DNA of 64,000 bases from UBA11524 sp045591175. GTDB taxonomy: Bacteria > Bacillota > Clostridia > Christensenellales > Aristaeellaceae. Both the position numbers and the translations under genes were made by a program. Shown in pieces: positions 48,395 to 55,490 of the stretch (position 1 is the stretch's first letter; the number at the start of each line of letters is the position of its first letter). The stretch lies in assembly GCA_045591175.1 (NCBI GenBank), contig JAZNSI010000047.1, forward strand, positions 17,540-81,539. The letters are read 5' to 3'. The notes beneath the pieces are model-generated. The model ran no database searches. It was not told the origin of the DNA and worked only from the letters and a program-made list of their open reading frames with translations.

Positions 48395-51163
48395 TTGAAA
48401 AAGAAACGCACCCGCCGCTTTGATACGGCGGAGCTGGCTGAATCCCAGGACTGGGCCCCGGAAGGCCCCGCATTCTCCGGCGAGGGCTGGGACGATCCGC
48501 TGGATGATCCCGCCGTGGAGGAAAAGGTCTACCCCCATTCCATCTTCAAGCCCCGCGTGGAAGAGCCCAACTTTATCCTCAGCGTACTGGTGAACACCGT
48601 ACGCATTTTGGGCGTGCTGATCCTGGTGGGGGGCCTTGCGCTGGTGGGCGCTGTGGCAGGTATCGCCAAAGGCTATGTGGAAACGGCCCCTACCCTCGAC
48701 CTCGCCGCGCTGGATGAGCAGGCACAGACCTCCTTTATCTACGACGCAAACGGCAACCTGATCACCGAGTACAAGGGCATCGAGAACCGCGTGATGGTCT
48801 CCATCGACGCCATGCCGATCTACCTCCAGCAGGCCTTCGTGGCCGTGGAGGACGCCCGCTTCTATACCCACGACGGCGTGGACCTGAAGCGCATCGTGGG
48901 CGCATTCGTGTCCAACCTGACCTCGTCCTCCACCCAGGGCGGCTCCACCATCACCCAGCAGCTGATCAAGAATACGCTGCTGTCCTCCGAGCAGAGCTAC
49001 AAGCGCAAGATCCAGGAGGCCTACCTGGCGCTGCAGCTGGAGACCACCTACTCCAAGGACGAGATCCTGGAGTGCTACCTGAACACCATCTGGCTGGGCG
49101 AGAGCTACTACGGCGTGCAGACCGCAGCGGAGGGCTACTTCGGCAAGCAGCTGCATGAGCTGACGCTCCGCGAGTGCGCCATCCTCGCCGGCACCTGCAA
49201 CTCCCCCTACTACTACAACCCCCGCCGCAACTTCTACACCCGCGAGAAAGAAGGCGTTGATTACCCCGCCATCACCAACAACCGCACGGATTACGTCCTG
49301 CGGTGCATGTACGAGAACCAGTTCATCACCTACGAGCAGTACCAGGAGGCGCTGAACCCCGCCACGGCAAACGTTCTGCGCACCGACCCCAACACCGGCA
49401 GCGGCATGTACGCCCACGCCCATTATGTGGAGTACGCCGTTTCCGAGGTGATCGACATCTTCCTGGAGCTGCGCGGATTGCCGGACACCCCTGCCAACCG
49501 CTCCGCCATGGAGAACGAGCTGCGCACCGGCGGCTACCGCGTGCAGCTGGCCATTGATCCGGAAATCCAGCAGACCGTGCAGGATACCATCTCCGGCTGG
49601 ACGAAGTATCCCTCCCTGCGCGACCCGTCGGACAAGGTGATGCGCTCCTCCAACGGCGACGGCACCTACACCGAGACCATCCAGCCCCAGGCGGCAGCGG
49701 TGGTCATCGACTACCGCACGGGCGAGATCAAGGCCATCATCGGCTCCCGCGACGAGCCCACCGTCAAGAAGACCCTCAACCGCGCCGTGGACATGAAGAT
49801 GCCCGTCGGCTCCTCCATCAAGCCCATCGCGGTGTACGCCCCGGCGATCGAACTGGGTGCATCCCCGGCCTCGGTGGTGAGCAACATGCCCCTTCCCATC
49901 GCCGGCTGGAAGGACAACAAGGGCCGCGATTCCTGGCCGCAAAACTACGGCGGCAGCTATTACGCCGGCCCGCAGACCCTGCGCAAGGCCCTCATCAACT
50001 CCCACAACACCGCCGCCGCCCAGACCCTGATGACCATGGTGGGCGTGGAGCGCTCGGTGGACTTCCTCCACCGCCTGGGCATTGACGATGACCACATCGA
50101 CGCCACGCCCTTCGGTTTGTCCCTGGGCTCCAGCGGCATCACGCCCCTGCAGATGACCGCGGCCTTCGGCGTGCTGGCCAACGGCGGCGTGTACCAGGAG
50201 CCCATCAGCGTGCTGGGCATCTCCGACAGCGAGGGCAATGTCGTCTGGGACGGCCACGCCCAGCAGGAACGAAGGAGGGTTTTCTCCGAGTCCACCGCAT
50301 ACCTGGTGGTGGATATGCTCAAGGACGCGGTGAAGTCCGGCACGGGCACCTCGGCGAAGATCTCCGGGCAGACCGTCGCCGGCAAGACCGGCACCAACTC
50401 CGACCAGAAGGGCGTGTTCTTCTCCGGCATGACCGGGTATTACGCTTCCTCCATCTGGATCGGCCATGACAACTACAAGGCCCTGTCCTCCAAGACGACG
50501 GGCTCCTCGGCCGCTGCGCCCCTGTGGCAGGCCTACATGAAGAAGATCCATTCCGGATTGTCGAACCGGGACATCCTGGACGGCAACCCCGGCGAATACG
50601 GCCTGACGAAGGTGACGACCTGCGCCGTCAGCGGTCAGCTGGCGACCTCCGCCTGCCGCAACGACGCCATGGACTACGGAACCGTCACCGATTACTGGGC
50701 CAGCGGCACCGCCCCCACCGTTTACTGCCAGATGCACACCACCCAGCGCATCTGCCTGGACAGCGGCATGCCCGCCTCGCCCTACTGCTACAACGTGGAA
50801 GACAAGGGCGTCGTCAGCATCCCCTACGGGCACCCGCTGTACCCCTTCATCGGCACCCAGTACGAGGACGTGCTGATCGAATACCTGGGTGAAAGCTGCA
50901 TCTACGGCGCCGGCGGCACCTGCACCTGGCACACCTCCTATCAGGAGAGCACCACGGTGGAGAACACCCTCATCCCCGACGCGCTGGTCCTGCTGATGCA
51001 GGCCCAGAATCAGCTCATCACCATGGATCCCTACAGCGTGGCGTACTCCAATCTGCAGAGCGCCATCACCAACCTGCAATACGTCATCGGTCAGTCCAAT
51101 CCCAGCCAGTCCGAGGTCGCGACGGCCATGGCGATGGTGACGCAGGCGATGGCGGGGTACTGA
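48395..51163 (+). CDS. Class A penicillin-binding protein (PBP1A-type bifunctional)
   Basis: The ~922-residue enzyme polymerises and cross-links peptidoglycan. A short cytoplasmic part and one membrane helix (about residues 60-85) precede the GT51 glycosyltransferase ('AFVAVEDARFYTHDGVDLKR', catalytic E152; 'GGSTITQQLIKNTLLSSEQS'). The transpeptidase domain has S473-S-I-K, S536-H-N and K664-T-G-T. A C-terminal extension contains several Cys pairs. TTG at 48395 is favoured because GGAGG (48381-48385) sits 9 bp before it; ATG at 48356 or 48371 lacks a ribosome binding site. Confidence 0.94.
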   Translation: MKKKRTRRFDTAELAESQDWAPEGPAFSGEGWDDPLDDPAVEEKVYPHSIFKPRVEEPNFILSVLVNTVRILGVLILVGGLALVGAVAGIAKGYVETAPTLDLAALDEQAQTSFIYDANGNLITEYKGIENRVMVSIDAMPIYLQQAFVAVEDARFYTHDGVDLKRIVGAFVSNLTSSSTQGGSTITQQLIKNTLLSSEQSYKRKIQEAYLALQLETTYSKDEILECYLNTIWLGESYYGVQTAAEGYFGKQLHELTLRECAILAGTCNSPYYYNPRRNFYTREKEGVDYPAITNNRTDYVLRCMYENQFITYEQYQEALNPATANVLRTDPNTGSGMYAHAHYVEYAVSEVIDIFLELRGLPDTPANRSAMENELRTGGYRVQLAIDPEIQQTVQDTISGWTKYPSLRDPSDKVMRSSNGDGTYTETIQPQAAAVVIDYRTGEIKAIIGSRDEPTVKKTLNRAVDMKMPVGSSIKPIAVYAPAIELGASPASVVSNMPLPIAGWKDNKGRDSWPQNYGGSYYAGPQTLRKALINSHNTAAAQTLMTMVGVERSVDFLHRLGIDDDHIDATPFGLSLGSSGITPLQMTAAFGVLANGGVYQEPISVLGISDSEGNVVWDGHAQQERRRVFSESTAYLVVDMLKDAVKSGTGTSAKISGQTVAGKTGTNSDQKGVFFSGMTGYYASSIWIGHDNYKALSSKTTGSSAAAPLWQAYMKKIHSGLSNRDILDGNPGEYGLTKVTTCAVSGQLATSACRNDAMDYGTVTDYWASGTAPTVYCQMHTTQRICLDSGMPASPYCYNVEDKGVVSIPYGHPLYPFIGTQYEDVLIEYLGESCIYGAGGTCTWHTSYQESTTVENTLIPDALVLLMQAQNQLITMDPYSVAYSNLQSAITNLQYVIGQSNPSQSEVATAMAMVTQAMAGY

Positions 51164-51366
51164 CGATTTCGCAAAAGTGCTTCCGGCACTTTTGCGAGGT
51201 TTTGCACTCGTTCGTTGGTCGGGATGTAAACATCCCTCCCGGCCTCTCACTCGTGTAAGGAAAGTTTCTGGCAAGCCAGAAACGACCCCGCCCCGGCGGC
51301 AAAGCCCCCGGAGACGAATACAGTCAGAGGGCCTGCGGGCCCTCCGACACCTCCCGGAGAATACGC
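51164..51366. repeat. Multi-hairpin repeat between the PBP and the nuclease gene
   Basis: CGCAAAAGTGC-TTCCG-GCACTTTTGCG (51170-51196), GGGATG-TAAA-CATCCC (51221-51236) and GTTTCTGGC-AA-GCCAGAAAC (51264-51283). The first hairpin begins 7 bp after the PBP stop codon. No gene was seen. Confidence 0.7.
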
Positions 51367-51723
51367 ATGGAACGCATCATTGAAGCCATCAGCGCCCTCC
51401 GCGCTCCGCTGCAGCAGGGGGAGTACGATCTGCACCGCCTGGTGATGGACGCGCTGGACGCAGCCGCCCTCCCCTGGGAGCATGAAGTGAAGCTCGCGCC
51501 CCGCTGCCGCATCGACCTGATGTGCGGCAGCGTTGGCATCGAGATCAAGCGCGGCAAGGTGGAGAAGGCCCGCATCCTGGAGCAGCTGCGGAAGTACGCC
51601 GATTGCCCGCAGGTGCAGGGACTGATCCTCGTCACGGAGAAGACCGTGCCCGTACCCCATGCTATCGGCGGCAAGCCCGTCCGGCTGATTTGTCTGAACA
51701 GGCTGTGGGGAATCGCTTTGTAG
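51367..51723 (+). CDS. Small PD-(D/E)XK nuclease-like protein
   Basis: The 118-residue protein shows the minimal nuclease core: a helix (about residues 19-35), then 'EHEVKLAPRCRIDLMCG' with D50, 'VGIEIKRGKVEKARILEQLR' with E59-I-K61, giving D-x8-E-x-K, and a later strand 'VQGLILVTEK'. The spacing fits the PD-(D/E)XK superfamily. A catalytic role is inference. Its TAG stop lies inside the first hairpin of a repeat (51720-51738). It is 96 bp upstream of an SNF2 helicase on the same strand, recalling nuclease/SNF2 cassettes of phages. Confidence 0.65.
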   Translation: MERIIEAISALRAPLQQGEYDLHRLVMDALDAAALPWEHEVKLAPRCRIDLMCGSVGIEIKRGKVEKARILEQLRKYADCPQVQGLILVTEKTVPVPHAIGGKPVRLICLNRLWGIAL

Positions 51724-51767
51724 GGGCGCTGCCCCTACACCCTGCCAAAGGGGTATCACCCCTTTGG
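51720..51767. repeat. Two-hairpin repeat (GGGCGCTGCCC family) covering the nuclease stop codon
   Basis: GTAGGGGC-GCT-GCCCCTAC (51720-51738), linker CACCCTG, CCAAAGGGGT-ATC-ACCCCTTTGG (51745-51767). The TAG stop codon is at 51721-51723, inside the first stem. Same plan as 8591-8645. Confidence 0.75.
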
Positions 51768-51818
51768 AAACCCATTTGCGCCTGCGGACGCAGGGATGTA
51801 TGCCTTTGGAGTTAACAA

Positions 51819-53621
51819 ATGGACTACGAAATGGACTACCTCGACGAGCTCCTCTTTGACGAGCCCGCCGAAGAAAATGACGATGACCTCCTCCCGGCCT
51901 ACCTCCGGGAGCCGCCCGCGCCCACCCGCACCTACGGCACCCTCTCCTATAACCGGCGCAGCAAGTGCTGGACGGTGAAGGGCGACCCTTCGGTGACGGA
52001 GATGTGCAAGCGGCTCTTCCCCGGCAGCGCAGGCAGCAAGCGGGGCGAGGCGCGCTTCACGGCCCACCGGCGCATGGTGGGCGACCTCATGTGGCTGATG
52101 CTGCGCTTCCCGCTGGAGGTGAACCCCCGCGACCGCGCCCTGTGGGACAAGGCCGTGCAGGATGCGCGGGATCACGCCGTCCGCAAGGCTATCGCCGCCC
52201 GGCTGCCCGAGCGCATGACGCCCCCGGAGGGCACCTTCACCGGCGAGCTGCGGCCCTTCCAGCAGGAGGGCCTGGCCTTCCTTTTGCAGCACGACCGCTG
52301 CCTGCTGGCGGACGAAATGGGCCTGGGCAAAACCGTGCAGGCGCTGTCCTACCTGGCGTCCACCGATTCCTTCCCGGCGCTGGTGATCCCCCCGGCCCAC
52401 CTGACCCGCAACTGGCAGGAGGAGGCCACCCGCTTCCTGCGCCTGCATGGCGAGAAGCCGCGCATCCATGTCATCAAGGGCCTGAAGCCCTACGACCTGC
52501 CCGAGGCGGACATCTACATCATGCACTACCTGCTCCTGCGCGGGTGGAAGGAAGTGCTGCCCACACTGGGCTTCAAGGCCGTTATCTTCGACGAGGTGCA
52601 GGAGCTGCGCCACACCGGCACGGAGAAGTACTCCGCCGCGTCGCTGCTGTCGGAAAGCTGCGAGCGGGTGATCGGCCTTTCCGGCACGCCCATCTACAAC
52701 ACCGGCGGCGAAATATGGAACGTCATCAACATCCTTGATTATCACTTCCTCGGCGACTGGGAGTCTTTCTCCCGCGAGTGGTGCTACGGCTACGGCAACG
52801 CCGTGGTGGTCAAGCCGCAGCTGCTCGGCGATTACCTGCGCCGCGAGGGGCTGATGCTCCGCCGCACCAAGCAGGAGGTTCTCAAGGAGCTGCCGCCCAA
52901 GCGCCGCGCCGTGCAGGAGCTGGACTGGAACGACAAGCTCTACGCCCAGCTGATGGCCCCGGTGCTGCCGGACGTCATCCGCTGGAAGACCGACGGCACC
53001 CTGACCGCCTCCGCCCGCGCGATGCTGGAGGAGTCGATTTCCCAGCATGTGCGGCAGGCCACGGGCATCGCCAAGGCGCCCTATGTGTGCCAGTTCGTGC
53101 GGGCGCTGCTGGATTCCGGCGAAAAGGTGCTGCTCTTCGCCCACCACCACGCGGTGATGGACATTTACAAGCAGGAGCTGAAGCACTACCGTCCCGGCTT
53201 CATCACCGGACGGGAGACCATTTCCGCCAAGGCCGACGCGGTGGAGCGCTTCATGTCCGGCAAGACGGACGTGCTGTGTATCAGCCTTCGCGCGGCCAGC
53301 GGCCTCAACCTCCAGCGAGCCACCTGCGTGGTTTTCGGCGAGCTGGACTGGTCGCCGGCGGTGCACTCCCAGGCGGAGGATCGCGCCCACCGCATGGGCC
53401 AGGAGGACAGCCTGCTGTGCTACTACCTGGTGGCCCCCCAGGGCTCCGACGCCGCCATGCAGGAGGCGCTGGGCCTGAAGGTCAGCCAGTTCGTGGGCCT
53501 CATGGGCGACACGCCCGTGTCCGCGGCGGAGTCTGCCGAGGCGGCCCACCAGGCCCGCAAGCATGTGGAGATGATCGCTCAGCAAATGCTGGAGGGGTCT
53601 TCGACCCTTTTCTCGCGATGA
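51819..53621 (+). CDS. SNF2-family DNA helicase/translocase (SMARCAL1-like architecture)
   Basis: The 600-residue superfamily 2 ATPase has an N-terminal ~130-residue region ('RTYGTLSYNRRSKCWTVKG') that resembles a HARP-type DNA-binding part. Helicase motifs: Q-motif 'LRPFQQEGLAFLL', Walker A 'DEMGLGKT' (K171), Walker B 'IFDEVQE' (D258), motif III 'GLSGTPIYNT', motif V 'ISLRAASGLNLQRA' and motif VI 'HSQAEDRAHRMGQ'. The last eight residues (GSSTLFSR) are encoded by a GGGTCTTCGACCC repeat. Partner is the small nuclease upstream. Roles in fork repair or phage defence are possible. Confidence 0.88.
   Translation: MDYEMDYLDELLFDEPAEENDDDLLPAYLREPPAPTRTYGTLSYNRRSKCWTVKGDPSVTEMCKRLFPGSAGSKRGEARFTAHRRMVGDLMWLMLRFPLEVNPRDRALWDKAVQDARDHAVRKAIAARLPERMTPPEGTFTGELRPFQQEGLAFLLQHDRCLLADEMGLGKTVQALSYLASTDSFPALVIPPAHLTRNWQEEATRFLRLHGEKPRIHVIKGLKPYDLPEADIYIMHYLLLRGWKEVLPTLGFKAVIFDEVQELRHTGTEKYSAASLLSESCERVIGLSGTPIYNTGGEIWNVINILDYHFLGDWESFSREWCYGYGNAVVVKPQLLGDYLRREGLMLRRTKQEVLKELPPKRRAVQELDWNDKLYAQLMAPVLPDVIRWKTDGTLTASARAMLEESISQHVRQATGIAKAPYVCQFVRALLDSGEKVLLFAHHHAVMDIYKQELKHYRPGFITGRETISAKADAVERFMSGKTDVLCISLRAASGLNLQRATCVVFGELDWSPAVHSQAEDRAHRMGQEDSLLCYYLVAPQGSDAAMQEALGLKVSQFVGLMGDTPVSAAESAEAAHQARKHVEMIAQQMLEGSSTLFSR
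53595..53607. repeat. GGGTCTTCGACCC motif inside the SNF2 3' coding end
   Basis: Reverse-complement orientation relative to 54323-54335. It supplies the codons for the last residues before the TGA at 53619-53621. Confidence 0.75.
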
Positions 53622-53689
53622 GGCTGACTTTTCTCTCCACGCTGCACACGCGTGCTCATCGCAGGTGAACGGTATAATGGAGGAACGCC

Positions 53690-54310
53690 ATGAAACTCGA
53701 TCTGCCCCGCATCCCCGATGACCTGACCGGGCTTTACGAGCTCCCCGACGAGGACGAGTTCGAGAACTGCCTCTTTGACGAGGCGGACATGGCCCACGAA
53801 CGCATGCGGGCAAAGGAATTCCGCGGCTGCGTGTTCCGCAAGTGCCGCATCACCGATGCTGACCTCACCCGCGCGGGCTTTGTGGACGTGATCTTCGACC
53901 ACTGCGACCTGAGCCGTGCCAACCTGGAGACCGCTGTGTTCAACCGGGTCACCTTCGACACCTGCCGCCTGAGCGCGGTGGAGATGGTCAATGCAATCCT
54001 GCGCGGCGTGACCTTCAAGGACTGCAAGGCGGACTACATCAACCTCACCGAGGCCAAGACTGACCGCGTGCTGTTCACCGGCAGCCAGCTGACCGAGGCC
54101 GCGCTGGAGAACGTCATCCTCAAGAACGTCGAATTCACCGACTGCGACCTGACCCGCGCCACCCTCTTCCGCACGCCCATGAAGGGCGTCGACATGACCA
54201 CCTGCAATCTGGATGGCATCCTGGTCAACCTGCCGGATCTGCGGGGGATGATCGTCACGCCGCTGCAGGCTACAGAGCTGGCAAAGCTGCTGGGGCTGGT
54301 GGTCAGATAA
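53690..54310 (+). CDS. Pentapeptide-repeat protein
   Basis: The 206-residue protein forms a right-handed quadrilateral beta-helix: A(D/N)LxX-type repeats such as 'CRITDADLTRAGFVDVIFDH', 'CDLSRANLETAVFNRVTFDT' and 'CDLTRATLFRTPMKGVDMTT' extend over ~160 residues. Qnr and McbG, which mimic DNA and protect gyrase, share this fold and length, but many pentapeptide proteins have other roles. AGGAACGCC lies upstream. Its 3' end exists twice: the true end at 54266-54310 and a second copy at 54336-54380. Confidence 0.88.
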   Translation: MKLDLPRIPDDLTGLYELPDEDEFENCLFDEADMAHERMRAKEFRGCVFRKCRITDADLTRAGFVDVIFDHCDLSRANLETAVFNRVTFDTCRLSAVEMVNAILRGVTFKDCKADYINLTEAKTDRVLFTGSQLTEAALENVILKNVEFTDCDLTRATLFRTPMKGVDMTTCNLDGILVNLPDLRGMIVTPLQATELAKLLGLVVR

Positions 54311-54322
54311 TTCCCCTGAAAA

Positions 54323-54335
54323 GGGTCGAAGACCC
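54323..54335. repeat. GGGTCGAAGACCC motif after the pentapeptide gene
   Basis: Hairpin between two copies of the gene's 3' end. It is preceded by GAAAA, as at 13749. Confidence 0.75.
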
Positions 54336-54380
54336 CAGGCTGCGGAGCTGGCAAAGCTGCTGGGCCTGGTGGTCAAGTAA
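54336..54380 (+). repeat. Second copy of the pentapeptide gene 3' end
   Basis: 40 of 45 bases match 54266-54310. Translated it reads QAAELAKLLGLVVK-stop against QATELAKLLGLVVR-stop at the real end. It has no start codon and ends 17 bp before the next gene. Confidence 0.85.
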
Positions 54381-54397
54381 TCCCATTGGAGGTACCA

Positions 54398-55387
54398 ATG
54401 ATCGAAGTATCCGCCGGCATCGTGTATGACCGCGAGGGCCGGATCCTTATCTGCCAGCGGGGCGAGGGCCGAAACAACGCCCATTTGTGGGAGTTCCCCG
54501 GCGGCAAGCTCGAACCGGGCGAATCCGCGGAGGACTGCCTCATCCGCGAACTCGCGGAGGAGCTCTCCCTGCCTGTCACCGTACGCAGCATCCGCTGCCA
54601 GCGGGAGGCGCAGGGCATCCTGTTCCACTTTATCGACGCGGATACCACCGCCCTGCCCGTCCCCACCGAGCACGAGGACGTGCGCTTCGTCCAGCCCCGC
54701 GAGATGCTGCATTACGAATTCTGCCCGGCGGACACGCTGGTGGCCCGGCAGCTGGCGTTCAGCGGCGCCCGCCATGTCTTCTGGGACTTTGACGGCACGC
54801 TCCTGGATTCCTACCCGGCGATGGTGCGGGCCTTCCTGGCCAGCGCGGCGGAATTCGGCGTCGTCATCACCCCGGAGCGCACGCTCGCCCTGATGAAGGA
54901 CACCCTCTGGCACTGCTGCCAGGTGGTGGGCGCGGAGAACGGCGTCGCGCCGCAGGAGCTGGTCACAGCCTTCCGCCGCCACGAGAAGGACAAGCTGCTG
55001 CACGGCCTGCCCCCGATGCCCGGCATCCCGGAGGCCCTGACTGCCCTGCATGACGCGGGGGTGAAGCACTATGTCGCCACCCACCGGGACATGGTCAGCC
55101 GCGATCTGCTGGAGAAAGCCGGGCTTCTGCCCTGCTTCAGCGGCTTCGTGACCGAGGAGGACAAGCTCCCCCGCAAGCCCGCGCCGGACATGCTGCTCCA
55201 CCTGATGGCGAAGCACGACCTGAGCCCTGCGGAGTGCGTCATGATCGGCGACAGGCCGCTGGACACGGAATCCGGCATGGCGGCGGGCGTCCTCAGCGTG
55301 CTGATCGACCCGGAGGATCGCTTCCCCGCTGGCCGGTGCGATCTGCGGGTCCGCAGCGCCCGGGATATCGTCCCGCTCATGATTTAA
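54398..55387 (+). CDS. Nudix (MutT)-HAD phosphatase fusion protein
   Basis: The 329-residue protein joins two enzymes. Residues 1-125 are a MutT-like Nudix domain with the box 'GGKLEPGESAEDCLIREL' then AEEL. Residues 127-329 are a HAD phosphatase with motif I 'FWDFDGTLLDS', motif II 'YVATHRDM', motif III Lys in 'LPRKPAPDML' and motif IV 'VMIGDRPLDTESG'. Such a fusion could pass a nucleoside monophosphate or sugar phosphate from the first to the second site. GGAGGT at 54388-54393 sets the start. Confidence 0.88.
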   Translation: MIEVSAGIVYDREGRILICQRGEGRNNAHLWEFPGGKLEPGESAEDCLIRELAEELSLPVTVRSIRCQREAQGILFHFIDADTTALPVPTEHEDVRFVQPREMLHYEFCPADTLVARQLAFSGARHVFWDFDGTLLDSYPAMVRAFLASAAEFGVVITPERTLALMKDTLWHCCQVVGAENGVAPQELVTAFRRHEKDKLLHGLPPMPGIPEALTALHDAGVKHYVATHRDMVSRDLLEKAGLLPCFSGFVTEEDKLPRKPAPDMLLHLMAKHDLSPAECVMIGDRPLDTESGMAAGVLSVLIDPEDRFPAGRCDLRVRSARDIVPLMI

Positions 55388-55490
55388 TGGACACGACCGG
55401 AAATTTGTGATATCATTATTCGTTGTCCGCTGTTGATAACTCTGCATCGCGCTCCGGCGCGGTGTACAGACTGATATAGGAGTGTTCCCG

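Noticed and set aside
54336..54380. A separate small gene after the pentapeptide gene
   Set aside because: There is no start codon or ribosome binding site; it is a duplicated gene end.
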